Source: Ilex aquifolium (lineage: Eukaryota > Streptophyta > Magnoliopsida > Aquifoliales > Aquifoliaceae). From it: a stretch of 64,000 bases of DNA. The stretch covers positions 11,710,501-11,774,500 of the forward strand of contig OX637399.1 of NCBI GenBank assembly GCA_951799425.1. The letters are read 5' to 3'. Below are positions 36,468-48,548 of this stretch, in pieces (the first letter of the stretch is position 1; every line of letters starts with the position of its first letter). The notes beneath the pieces are model-generated. The model had not been told where the DNA came from. It saw only the letters and a list, made by a program, of their open reading frames with translations, and searched no databases. A program made the translations under genes and the position numbers.

Positions 36468-39400
36468 TTCCCTTCCTCTTGAAAAGGATTTGCCCTCAAA
36501 TCATCACCTACATCAAAAGGACTTAAAATCAGTAACATTAAAAGTAGCACTTACATTGTACTCACCAGGTAAATCTAGCTTGTACGCATTGTCATTGATG
36601 CGATCTAGGACTTGGAAAGGACCATCTCCCCTTGGAAGCAATTTGGAACGTCTTTGCGCCGGAAATCTCTCTTTTCTCATATGTAGCCAAACCCAATCTC
36701 CGGGTTTAAAAATCAGCTTGTGACGCCCCTTGTTGGCTTGTTTTGCATACTGCTCCGTTCTTCCCTCAATGTTGAGTCTTGCTTTCTTATGAATCTGATT
36801 GACAAAGTCAGCTTTCTTTTTGCCATCTAAATTAACATGCTCAGTCAAAGGTAAAGGAGATAAATCCAATGGAGTTAAAGGATTAAATCCATACACAATT
36901 TCAAATGGTGAAAATTTAGTAGCAGAATGAATAGATCGGTTATAAGCAAACTCAACGCGGTAAACATTCTTCCCATGTTTTGATGTTCTTTTTAATGATT
37001 GCCCTCAATAAAGTAGACAAAGTCCTTTTTACTACTTCAGTTTGACCATTAGTTTGTGGATGACAAGTAGTAGAAAACAATAGCTTAGTACCTAACTTAC
37101 ACCACAAAGTCTTCCAAAAATAGCTCAAGAACTTAGCATCTCTATCCGAAACAATTGTTCTAGGCATGCCATGTAATCTCACAATCTCTTTAAAGAACAA
37201 TTCATCAACATGCGAGGCATAATCCATTTTGTGACATGGAATAAAGTGTGCCATCTTAGAAAATCTATCCACAACCACAAAAATTGAATCTTTCCTACGT
37301 TTAGTCCTAGGCAATCCTAACACAAAGTCAATTGAAATATCAATCCATGGCTCACTAGGAATTGGTAAAGGGGTATACAAACCATTGGACTGCACTCTGG
37401 ATTTAGCTTGCCTACATGTGACACATCTACCACAAATTCTCTCAACATCTCTTTTTATGTGAGGCCAATAGAAGTGTTCCTGCAAAACAGCTAAAGTCTT
37501 TGCAACTCCATCCCCCACCATGAGATTCCAGCACTAACAACTCCCTCAAGGAACAATTACGCATGCATAACTTATTCTCTCGAAACAGGAATCAATCAAT
37601 CCTAAAGAACTTACCACAATCAGTTTTCTCACAAGCCTGGTATTCCTCACAAAATTCGTGATCATCAGCGTATAAATTTTTAATGTGTTAAAACCAAGCA
37701 ATTTTGCATCAAGTGTGGAAAGTAATGCATACCTGTGAGAAAGTGCATCGACGACCACATTCTTCTTACCTTGCTTATACCGAATGACGTATGGAAACAT
37801 CTCAATGAACTCTACCCAATGCGCATGCCTTTTATTTAGCTTGTGCTGGCCCTTCAAGTGTTTCAAGGACTCCTGATTGGTGTGAATCACGAATTCCTTA
37901 GGCCATAGGTAGTGTTGCCACGTCTCTAAAGCTCGAACCAATGCATACAACTCTTTATCATAAGTTGGGTAGTTTAAGGCTGCCCCGCTTAGTTTCTCGC
38001 TGAAGTAAGCAATTGGTCTTCCTTCTTGCATAAGCACTGCTCCTATGCCAATACCTGAAGCATCACATTCAATCTCAAACATTTTTGAAAAGTTAGGTAA
38101 AGACAATAAGGGGGCGTTGGTCAGCTTCTCTTTGATTAATTGAAACGCCTTTTCTTGTTCTTCTCCCCATCTAAATCCAACATTCTTCTTGATCACTTCG
38201 GTAAGTGGTGCGGCTATGCTACTAAAGTTCTTCACGAACCGCCGGTAAAAACTAGCAAGTCCATGAAAACTATGAACATTACCTACACTTGTGGGACTCG
38301 ACCAATCTTGGATTGCACGTACCTTCTCTTCATCAACCTATATACCTTGTGCACTAACAACAAATCCCAAAAATACAAGCTTATTGGTGTAAAAAATACA
38401 CTTCTTTAGATTAGCAAACTACTTTTCTTTCCTAAGCACATCTAAAACAGATTTCAAATGTACTACATGATCGTCCACGTTTTTGCTATAAATGAGTATA
38501 TCATCAAAGTAGACAACAACAAATCTGCCTATAAATGCACGCAAAACATGATTCATAAGTCTCATAAAGGTGCTCGGAGCGTTGGTCAATCCAAAAGGCA
38601 TAACTAACCATTCATACAAACCATATTTTGTTTTAAAGGCAGTTTTCCATTCATCTCCTTCCTTTATTCTAATATGATGATAACCACTCTTTAAATCAAT
38701 CTTAGAAAATACACAAGAACCATGCATCTCATCTAACATATCATCTAAGCGAGGAATAGGATGATGATACTTTACCGTTATGTTGTTGATGGCCCGACAA
38801 TCAACGCATATTCTCCACGTCCCATCCTTCTTAGGTACAAGTAAAACCGGAACTGCGCATGGGCTCATGCTCTCCCTCACGTGCCCATTCTCCAACAACT
38901 CACTTACCTGCCGTTGAAGCCCTTTGTCTCCTCGGGATTGCTCCTATAGGATGGTCGGTTTGGAATTGTCGCACCGGGAACAAAATCAATTTGATGTTCA
39001 ATCCCTTGGATTGGAGGTAACACATGTGGTGTTTCCTTGGGAAAGACATCCTCATACTCCTGCAAAAGAGAAACAACAGAACTAGGCAAAGCAAGGTCAA
39101 GTTCGTTAGTGTTAAGAAATGCCTCTTTGTACAAAAGTACAATCATCGGCTGATTTGAAAACATTGCTCGCTTAATTTCACTCACTTTTGCATAGAAATT
39201 CTTTTGTTTTCTCTATGATTTTCTCTCAATGGCCGAATTTTGATTTTATTTTTCTCGGCCTCTGTCTAATTTTCACTCTTTTTCTTTTGTTCACTCTCTT
39301 TCTTTTGATCACTCTCTTTTTGCAATCTCACTTGATCCTCATATACTTGCTGCGGTGTCAATGGTACAAGAGTGATTGGTCGTTGATAAAGCACAATGGA

Positions 39401-40383
39401 GTATTTGTTCGTAAAGCCATCATGCTTCACATGCCTATTAAACTGCCATGGATGCCCTAGCAATAAGTGTCCCGCTTGCATCGGTACTACATCACACAAC
39501 ACTTCATCTTTGTACTTACCGATTCGAAATGCAACTAGCACCTGCTTGTTCACCCTTATCTCACCACTATCATTTAACCATTGCAACTTGTAAGGTTTAG
39601 GGTGCTTCAACACGAGTAGTCCCAATTTTTCCACCATAATTGTGCTTGCAACATTAGTACAACTACCACCATCAATAATCACACTACACACCTTGTCTTT
39701 GATATAGCACCTAGTGTGAAAGATGTTCTCCCGCTGCACTTCATCAACCTCTTTTGCATGCACGCTCAATGCTCTCCTCGTCACCAATGTCAATGCATCA
39801 GGGGCTAAATATTCCTCCTCGGAAACGTCCTCCAATGGGGGCATGTCGTCAGTGTCGGAATCTTCATTGTCGGTCACAATTTCACCATTGCCTTGCAACA
39901 CCATAACCTGCTTGTTTGGACATTGACTTTCTATGTGTCCCCTGCCTTGACATTTAAAACATTTAATGTCACGATTCCTAGAGGTAGAAGTGTCGGTTTT
40001 ACCTTGAGGAACGTGGCTGGTGTTCGCGGACTTGGGCTCGGATTTGGACATTTGTGACTTGTCCATTTGCTTTGTATAACTCGGTTTCCAAGAGGTAGAA
40101 CTAGAGTTATGGGCTGCACGTGACCCACCCCCCATCTTGAGTTGTTGCTCCACTTTGATGGCCATGTGCACTATATCTTCCAACTCCACATAATGCTGCA
40201 TCTCTACCTTATTTTGGATTTCCCGGTTTAATCCAATTAAAAACCTTGCCATTGTAGCCTCTTGATCTTCCTTTACATTAGCTCGAATCATAGCAATCTC
40301 CATCTCCTTGTAGTAATCTTCCTTGCTCCGGCTTCCCTGTCTAAGACCTTGTAGCTTTTTGTACAACTCTAGGTAGTAGTAAC

Positions 40384-42227
40384 TGATTGATGGGAAAAAC
40401 GTTGTTGTATCCTAACCTCTAAACATCATCCCTAAATGTGTGTATGGCTTATAGGAATGGGTGAGTGTCACTCTCACTCGGAATGATGCAAAAGATTAGG
40501 CAACAATGGAATGGTGATGGAAATGAATGGAATGAACAAAATGTTATGAAATGGAATGCGTGTGTGGTGAACAAAAATGCTCCCCAATCGAAAGGAGTCT
40601 TTTGTGGTCGTGTGTTTTACTTGGAAAATATTCCAAGGTCGTCTCCTCAGGGAAGGAAAGGGAGTTTTGTGAAAGTGATTTTGCAAAAGTGAAAAGAAAG
40701 TGTAAAATCTTGTATTTGTGTTTTGGTGAGTTTTGTTCAAAATGAAAATGCAAGAAAGCAAGTGTTGGCTAATCCAAAGGGTTCATTCCAATGGGAATAC
40801 CAAATCAACTCAAAGCCTTCCTCCGATTGAGCATGAATGAACGATTGATTCGGGGGAAGCTAGGGACGAGATTGGTGAGTATCTAAGCATAAACCGTGAC
40901 TAGGCCTACGGAATATCAAAGGCTCACCAACTCATCCACTCTCAACCCCGTCAAACCGAACCATTTGACTCTAAAGGGAGGAATGAAGAAGAGTTGAAAA
41001 TGGTATTCCCAAGAGGAATTTTCCCTTGGATTAACCAACTTAAATCCTAGCTACTCATATTAAAAATGCAAGACAAGCATAATGTAGATGGACATGGAAG
41101 AGAAATGGAGATTTAAAGCATGAAACTTAACTTGAAGCAAGAAATCTAAAGCTATGAAGGAAAATATGCAATACCCATTTTAAGCTAAGAAATGAAGAAA
41201 ACATGGAAGCAACAATGGTGAAAACTAAAATGAAAGACTAAACTTGAAATGAACTTGCAGTGAATAGCATTAAATACATTAAATGAAGCTTACCAAGTTC
41301 TTACAAAGGATTACAAGTGAAATGGATGGAAGAAATGCAAAAACGAAATTACATTACACTATTCATCTTCTTCCTCAATGGAGCAAAAACTAAGCTTAGG
41401 TAGCCAACTCTATACAAGCTTGTAATGTTCAATATATGCTGTGTGGAGACTTGCCAAAACGTCCAAGAGGCTCCCCCCTAGCTGTGTGTACGAGCTCCCA
41501 TCAAGAGAGGGCTGAATGGATGGCTTGACAGGCTAGGAGATCATAGCCCTGGCAGCCCACTTCTCTCCCATCCTCCATCAATGCATTGGCCTTCAAAGTC
41601 TTCCACTTGAGTGTAGGAGGCCTGCAAATGTGTAAGGAAATGTTGGGATAGGCGTGGGAGAAGTGTAGGTGGGACTCCCAAGCCTCAAAGTTGAGTTACA
41701 GGCTGTTTTCGCGACCAGAAGGTCCGGAGTACCGGTACCATTTGGTACCGGTACCAAGTACCGGTACTGTTTTTCTGCACTGGACCACCTTCGGTAGAAT
41801 CGGCATAACTCTTGATTTAACCATTGGATTGGGCTGAAATTTTGACACCAAACAGAAGACACCCGTATATACAACTTTCATGTTTTAAAATTTTCCAAAT
41901 TCTGAGTAGATCATGGTCCAAATGGAGGAATTCAGAGGCAGTGCTTCCAATTGTTGCTGCAGCTGGTGCCCTTGTTCCCAAGCACCAATGCCTTCTTGAT
42001 TTCTTCACTTTTAAGCCTCCAATTCTTCATGTATTGTGTCCATGCCTTCACCACACATCCAACATAGTTGCAATGTCCTAAAATACATGATTTAAGCAAT
42101 AAAAACTTGCAACATCAAAATATCAACATTATTCATAATTTCGGCTAACTCTAAGTACTTAAATGCAAAAGTTGAGTTAAAGTGCATGTAATGAGCCCTT
42201 CAAATATGCAATATTATGTGCTCATCA
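40384..42227 (-). repeat. 3' LTR of element F (left)
   Basis: This LTR is 1844 bp, TGATTGATGG...GTGCTCATCA. It matches 45371-47227 and, more distantly, solo LTR G. It holds a three-unit GTACCGGTAC array. Confidence 0.92.
41727..41768. repeat. Palindromic GTACCGGTAC array, left LTR of F (3 units)
   Basis: AGTACCGGTACC, ATTT, GGTACCGGTACC and AAGTACCGGTACT. One unit fewer than in the right LTR. Confidence 0.9.
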
Positions 42228-44100
42228 GACCCCCCAACTTAAGCTTTGCTAGTCCCTAGCAAACAAAATGTAAAAGCAAGAAAACAAAAAATAAAACTAT
42301 ACTAATTCCGATATTGCATTTAGCACATGCAACAAGCCTTTAAACCCCTAGGTGATCCCTAGTGGACGAGTTTTGTCTCGTGAAGGTTTCCAGTGAAGGT
42401 ACCTACAAACTTTTTTTCATAGTATCCAATATTTAAAATATATTCCCTTATCTTAATTAGCAATGGGATACTAAAAACAACTTGGTTCAAACACCCGAAC
42501 AAATCACACATGAGACATATCATAGCCGTAAATGCTATTCTAGAGTATCCACATACACATTTCCTTTCAAAACTCGTGTGTGTGTGAAATGAACATGTAA
42601 TTTAAACATTTACACAATGGAGTTCACATTTACTTTGGCCATCCACATTAAGCTTCGATGCAAAAACTCACCAAGGGTGTTCTCTCAAAATGAATAACAC
42701 TATGATTATCCGGGCATGCTCTCCATGTGTATATGTGAGATGGAATCTTGTGCACAAAACAAAGTATGCTCACATATAATCCAAAAATGAAGTATGCATA
42801 AAAATGAAACAACCTTGGCATAATCTCATGAAAGGAATGCTAGGGCATTAGATAGCAAAATCAACTTCTCTTGTTCTTTTAAACGTATGCATCCCCCATG
42901 ATTTTCTAGATCTTTTAGGACTTTCATGGGTTGTAATGAGGCCTTGGGGTGATGTTGTGGTAAGGGAAACGAAGGATATAGGATAACAAAGAGGGTTGTT
43001 CTGGGTGAATGACCTTAATCTTAGAAAAACACTTCCCTTTTATGGGATTTTGATTTTCACACCATCACCACACCCTTTGTTTCTTTTCTTTCTTTTCCTT
43101 TACATTTTTCCCTTTTCTTTTTCTCATTCTTTTTCTCCTTTTTCACTCCCTTTCTCTCCTTTTCTTGGATTTTCATTCTTTTTCCATTGAACTCTTTTGA
43201 GTTTCAACATCCTTCATCCCTTTTGTTTGATTTTTCACACCATCATTCCTTTTCTTTTATCATCACCCAACTTAGCACTAGGAACAACCAAGGTAAGGTA
43301 GATATTTATCATTTTCATTGGCTTGGTTACATGTGTGGCATAGAAACGAATTCAATTAAGGCTCAATCATGGCACTAGGGATAAAATTTCACAAGAAAAA
43401 GGCTAAGGCTCAAAACATCAAAGATGGCCTAAGATCATTTCTAGATAGGCATGGGAGAGCATTGTACAATCAAGACAAAGTCAATCAACTACCCAAATAC
43501 ACCTAACCAAAACAAGCATAATGAGATTATTGAACAAATTTGGAATTTGAAAAATTGTTCCTTGAGTAAATGTAAGTTCCTTCCAACAAGAATTGGCACT
43601 AAAGCTCACACGGGTATTTACTCATCTCCACTATTCATGTCAAGCACTCAAATGTGAACTCAATCCGTAAATTGTCCAAATTACACATTCAAGGTGCACA
43701 ATGGTTGAGTTTGAAAGAAAACACATATGTGATACTCAAGCATAGGATAAACTTCTATAATGTGCTCATGTATTCAAAGTTCAAAATGAAGATCAAGCAA
43801 TTCACAAATCCCATAACAATTAGGATAGAGGAATATAGTTCAATATTGACTATTTTTCACAAAAATTGTCCAAAATTTTTCAAAATTTTCACATTTTCAA
43901 CTTATTCTATACACAAAGTGGTGGAACATGTGAATGGTGCACCTCACCCCCCAACTTAAACTATGCATTGTCCTCAATGCACAAGGAATCATGCAATGAA
44001 AACAATGAAGGTAAAATGGGAATGAGATACCCCCTTTTTTTTTTTATATATATATAAACATAAAAGAAAAAATGAAACACACAAAGCTCATTTACACCCC
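42228..44100 (-). other. 3' untranslated region of element F
   Basis: No gene is seen. Starting at the minus-strand tract AAGTTGGGGGGTC (42228-42240), it carries the block conserved with D (about 42320-42410), a TGTGTGTG word near 42580, a pyrimidine-rich stretch (about 43060-43200), another block shared with D (about 43350-43450), the CATTGAGGACAATG plus G-run motif (43946-43980) and another G-run motif near 44097-44107. This is D's 3' UTR without the env-position gene. Confidence 0.7.
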
Positions 44101-44189
44101 CCAACTTAGACTAGAACATGGGGGAGAAATGCTGGTGATGCCCTCAAAGCAGGTGGAGCAGCATTGCAGAGATTGGGTCTGTCAGGCAA

Positions 44190-44247
44190 ACAGTACCGGT
44201 ACTGGGTACCGGTACCATTTGGTACCGGTACCGAGTACCGGTACTGT
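44190..44247. repeat. 58-bp hairpin of GTACCGGTAC units inside F
   Basis: Two 27-base arms that are reverse complements with one mismatch flank an ATTT loop. Each arm is two palindromic units, so both the whole and its parts are palindromic. The surrounding sequence (AGATTGGG upstream) resembles that of the cassette in G. Confidence 0.88.
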
Positions 44248-44410
44248 TCTGCTTTGTCTGCCAAACTACTCCCGCTGAAACATGCTTCATGTTAAAATCT
44301 AAACTACAATGATACTCACCATTATACTACAATGGCATGAAAAATAAAAATATAACAATAAAAGAGATATAAGTACTATGTACATGGAAACAAAACAACA
44401 AGGGCTCATG

Positions 44411-44776
44411 TCAATCCGGCTTCAATTCGGATATGACCCTACGCCCATGGATTTTTTTGATTTTAAAATTTTTTTGTTGTATAAATGCCCTTGCTAACCA
44501 ATCTATCCAACAATACAAAGGAAAAGAAGTCAAAAATCTCAACCAAACCAAGATATAGGCAAGTTTATGCAATACAAAAGGTGGAGTATTCAATTTTTCT
44601 TTAAGAGTCTCAAAACTTAACTCCATTGCAATGCCCTCCCCAAGTTGAGAAATGTGAATCTCAACACCACTCATAGATGGCAAAATGTCCTTGGGCTCAT
44701 TAGCCTCATGCAAGATAATAACTTCATCAAATGTTTCACAATCTATAGTGGTGGGAGATTCAACATCCATATGCAT
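44411..44776 (-). CDS. Hypothetical 121-residue frame inside F
   Basis: The frame starts within the end of the previous one on the minus strand (44743-45237), in a different frame. The first part is acidic (Glu/Asp rich), the second is hydrophobic and aromatic (FLTSFPLYCWIDWLARAF near residues 83-100), then basic. I do not recognise it; a decayed Gag or a non-coding remnant are both possible. Low support. Confidence 0.25.
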   Translation of the reverse strand: MHMDVESPTTIDCETFDEVIILHEANEPKDILPSMSGVEIHISQLGEGIAMELSFETLKEKLNTPPFVLHKLAYILVWLRFLTSFPLYCWIDWLARAFIQQKNFKIKKIHGRRVISELKPD

Positions 44777-45237
44777 TTCATTGGGGGGGGGTCATCCTCA
44801 ATACATTGACTATGCTCAAGGTGTTGTTCTTCATGCATAACAATTGTAGCATTAGTCAATGCATTAAGTTGTTGGGCAATGCATTCCATTTGGGATTGCA
44901 TAAAATCACACCAAACATTTTCCAACTCTACTTCGGTTGAGTTCCCATATGTTGGATAGTGGGAGAATTCATTTGGTGGTGTGAGATTGGATGAAAAATT
45001 ATACGGTTCATTCTCCCAACAATAACTCGAATAACTCGGTGAATCATAATGGTTGCGGTAAAAATTTAGGTAGTCCAACTCTGAATTTGAACTTTCGCAT
45101 TCAAGGTCTTGAACCGAATAATTTATTTGGCACATACAAGAGATGAGTCCATAGCCATCACAAATCTCACACACATTTTCATAATAAGGGGCATTTGATA
45201 CATTTTCATAATAATTATAAGACATTACATAAAACAC
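44743..45237 (-). CDS. Unknown 164-residue protein of element F
   Basis: The frame begins about 110 bases after the primer-binding site, where Gag would start. It is rich in Tyr, Asn, Ser and Glu. Residues 23-36 read CEICDGYGLISCMC: the first half fits the CXXCXGXG pattern of DnaJ-type zinc fingers, but only once, so zinc binding is a guess. The C-terminal half is Glu/Gln/His-rich and could be helical (near residues 105-150). I do not recognise the family. The recent age of F and the frame's position suggest it may be translated, but chance is not excluded. Confidence 0.4.
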   Translation of the reverse strand: MFYVMSYNYYENVSNAPYYENVCEICDGYGLISCMCQINYSVQDLECESSNSELDYLNFYRNHYDSPSYSSYCWENEPYNFSSNLTPPNEFSHYPTYGNSTEVELENVWCDFMQSQMECIAQQLNALTNATIVMHEEQHLEHSQCIEDDPPPMKCIWMLNLPPL

Positions 45238-45349
45238 AAATTAAAACAAAATATTTACAAATGAGACGACATACCTTGGCCCGTGATGAAAATCACAAGA
45301 CTTACCTTATGCCGTCCCAAAATCACCTCTTGAACTCGACGCTTAACCT

Positions 45350-45367
45350 TCCCCGGCAACGACGCCA
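45350..45367 (-). other. Primer-binding site of element F (tRNA-Asp)
   Basis: On the minus strand TGGCGTCGTTGCCGGGGA lies three bases from the LTR edge, the same tRNA type as element D. Confidence 0.85.
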
Positions 45368-45370
45368 AAA

Positions 45371-47227
45371 TGATTGATGGGAAAAACGTTGTTGAATCCT
45401 TACCTCTAAACATCATCCCTAAATGTGTGTATGGCTTATAGGAATGGGTGAGTGTCACTCTCACTCGGAATGATGCAAAAGATTAGGCAACAATGGAATG
45501 GTGATGGAAATGAATGGAATGAACAAAATGTTATGAAATGGAATGCGTGTGTGGTGAACAAAAATGCTCCCCAATCGAAAGGAGTCTTTTGTGGTCGTGT
45601 GTTTTACTTGGAAAATATTCCAAGGTCGTCTCCTCAGGGAAGGAAAGGGAGTTTTGTGAAAGTGATTTTGCAAAAGTGAAAAGAAAGTGTAAAATCTTGT
45701 ATTTGTGTTTTGGTGAGTTTTGTTCAAAATGAAAATGCAAGAAAGCAAGTGTTGGCTAATCCAAAGGGTTCATTCCAATGGGAATACCAAATCAACTCAA
45801 AGCCTTCCTCCGATTGAGCATGAATGAACGATTGATTCGGGGGAAGCTAGGGACGAGATTGGTGAGTATCTAAGCATAAACCGTGACTAGGCCTACGGAA
45901 TATCAAAGGCTCACCAACTCATCCACTCTCAACCCCGTCAAACCGAACCATTTGACTCTAAAGGGAGGAATGAAGAAGAGTTGAAAATGGTATTCCCAAG
46001 AGGAATTTTCCCTTGGATTAACCAACTTAAATCCTAGCTACTCATATTAAAAATGCAAGACAAGCATAATGTAGATGGACATGGAAGAGAAATGGAGATT
46101 TAAAGCATGAAACTTAACTTGAAGCAAGAAATCTAAAGCTATGAAGGAAAATATGCAATACCCATTTTAAGCTAAGAAATGAAGAAAACATGGAAGCAAC
46201 AATGGTGAAAACTAAAATGAAAGATTAAACTTGAAATGAACTTGCAGTGAATAGCATTAAATACATTAAATGAAGCTTACCAAGTTCTTACAAAGGATTA
46301 CAAGTGAAATGGATGGAAGAAATGCAAAAACGAAATTACATTACACTATTCATCTTCTTCCTCAATGGAGCAAAAACTAAGCTTAGGTAGCCAACTCTAT
46401 ACAAGCTTGTAATGTTCAATATATGCTGTGTGGAGACTTGCCAAAACGTCCAAGAGGCTCCCCCCTAGCTGTGTGTACGAGCTCCCATCAAGAGAGGGCT
46501 GAATGGATGGCTTGACAGGCTAGGAGATCATAGCCCTGGCAGCCCACTTCTCTCCCATCCTCCATCAATGCATTGGCCTTCAAAGTCTTCCACTTGAGTG
46601 TAGGAGGCCTGCAAATGTGTAAGGAAATGTTGGGATAGGCGTGGGAGAAGTGTAGGTGGGACCCCCAAGCCTCAAAGTTGAGTTACAGGCTGTTTTCGCG
46701 ACCAGAAGGTCCGGAGTACCGGTACTAGGTACCAGTACCATTTGGTACCGATACCAAGTACCGGTACTGTTTTTCTGCACTGGACCACCTTCGGTAGAAT
46801 CGGCATAACTCTTGATTTAACCGTTGGATTGGGCTGAAATTTTGACACCAAACAGAAGACACCCATATCTACAACATTCATGTTTTGAAATTTTCCAAAT
46901 TCTGAGTAGATCATGGTCCAAATGGAGGAATTCAGAGGCAGTGCTTCCAATTGTTGCTGCAGCTGGTGCCCTTGTTCCCAAGCACCAATGCCTTCTTGAT
47001 TTCTTCACTTTTAAGCCTCCAATTCTTCATGTATTGTGTCCATGCCTTCACCACACATCCAACATAGTTGCAATGTCCTAAAATACATGATTTAAGCAAT
47101 AAAAACTTGCAACATCAAAATATCAACATTATTCATAATTTCGGCTAACTCTAAGTACTTAAATGCAAAAGTTGAGTTAAAATGCATGTAATGAGCCCTT
47201 CAAATATGCAATATTATGTGCTCATCA
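45371..47227 (-). repeat. 5' LTR of element F (right)
   Basis: This LTR is 1857 bp, over 99 % identical to 40384-42227, with a four-unit palindrome array. Confidence 0.92.
46714..46768. repeat. Palindromic GTACCGGTAC array, right LTR of F (4 units)
   Basis: Two units, ATTT, two units, as in the interior hairpin but with two altered units (GTACCAGTAC and GTACCGATAC). The left LTR lacks one 13-base unit. Confidence 0.9.
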
Positions 47228-47834
47228 GTAACCTGGAATGAACCGCTTTCTCATCACCGTTTTAATCTCCTCCTATGTCTTTATTGCTCGCTCTTTTTTC
47301 CACCTCCTGTTTATAACAAGCTAATCCCAACAAGGCATAGTCAAAAAACTCAATCACTGCTAATTTTACCTTCTTTGCTTCGGAATAGTTGTGGAAGTCA
47401 AATACGAACTGCATCTTCTTCTCCCACTCAAGGTATGCTTTAGGATCGGATCTACCTTGAAACGATGGAATCTTCATTTTAATACCACCCAAGTTGTTAT
47501 CTTCCCAATTCCTAGCTTCTCTAAACTGCCCTCCATGTCTCCAATTATTAACAACAGAATTTCGATCATCCTCTTCATCAAAACCAGCCCCATAAGTCTC
47601 TTCATCTTCAACCCTCACTTCCCTCGGCTGAACTCTTTCCCTTATATGCACATTAGGGACGTTTTCTGGCTGCTCCTCACGTTTATTCTCCATCTGGTCT
47701 ATCCGTTCGTGAACCTGCTCCAGTTCCAACTTCATCACATGCCTCATCTCACTTATCATGGCCTCCATAAACAATTTCGGATCAGTCAGTTTCGTAGCAT
47801 CTTCAGCCATGTTCTTAGCACTGTTGTGAGACAT

Positions 47835-48548
47835 GATTGTTGCAAAAACAACGTTAGATAAAAAAAAGAAAATAAAAAAAAAAGAAAAGGACCTCCCAAT
47901 TCTCTTCCTTACATGTTTACACTCAAGAATGTGATTCACTCTACACCTGTGTTTCACTCAAAAATACGTGGCTTTTGACCCTCTAATGTTCTCACCACTC
48001 TTGCTTTTTTTCCACTCGATAATTCTCTTTCAGTTCTTTTGAAACTAAACAAACAATTCTCAAAATTTCCAGCAACAATTCACCAAGAACTCATCAAGGA
48101 ATTTTAGGTTTTAAGAGCAAGAATTCAAGGAACATGGCTGATTAGATTTTCGGAAGCACAAAATAGCAAGATTTCCCCCAAAAAGGAGCAAGATTTCCAC
48201 AAAAAAAAAAATTTGATTTTGGGGTGGTGATTTTCGGGTTTATTGGACCCAAAAAAATGGATGAACACAAACAATTATTCTTTTTTTTTTGGACTCCTTT
48301 TTGCCTTCTTTTTTTTTGACTGCTTTTTGCCTAATTTTTTTTTTGATCAGTAATTATCATTTGGTAGTAACAAAATAAGAATTTGTAATAAACTAGAACC
48401 AACAAAATACAAGCGGAATGGGGTAAAGGAAATTCGGCTAGACTAGGGTATGTGAATCGAATTTGGAACTAAAAGAACACAGAATAATGAAAAGAAAGGT
48501 TTTAAGAGATAGGCAAACCTGAACTAGAACCTATGCTCTGATACCAAA
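47835..48548 (-). other. Leader and primer-binding site of element E
   Basis: No gene is seen. There are T-runs near 48200-48350 and AT-rich sequence. The minus-strand TGGTATCAGAGC (48535-48546) is the tRNA-iMet primer site, two bases from the LTR edge at 48549. Confidence 0.8.

Larger units (their letters stand above)
40384..47227 (-). mobile_element. Element F: non-autonomous LTR retrotransposon related to Athila
   Basis: The target duplication GTAAC is exact (40379-40383, 47228-47232). LTRs are 40384-42227 and 45371-47227; they differ by about a dozen substitutions and one 13-base unit (about 0.7 %), so insertion is recent. On the minus strand a tRNA-Asp primer-binding site lies beside the right LTR and a G-run polypurine tract beside the left. 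The 3.1-kb interior has no pol. Its left half is homologous to D's 3' UTR; its right half has a small unknown gene. It must have moved with proteins of an Athila-like helper. It sits in E's gag. Confidence 0.9.
36414..47834 (-). pseudogene. gag-pol remnant of element E (split by element F)
   Basis: Read right to left: a Gag start near 47834 (MSHNSAKNMAED), a helical Met/Glu-rich part and a capsid-like segment with GIKMKIPSFQGRSDPKAYLEW (near 47450). Beyond F come the end of capsid, a zinc knuckle CFKCQGRGHIESQC (near 39950), a protease-like part with IIDGGSCTNVAS (near 39660), reverse transcriptase with YFDDILIYS (near 38490), RNase H (near 38060-37740), integrase (about 37520-36950) and a tail to 36414. 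It is broken in several places beyond the insertion, so it cannot act on its own. Confidence 0.83.
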
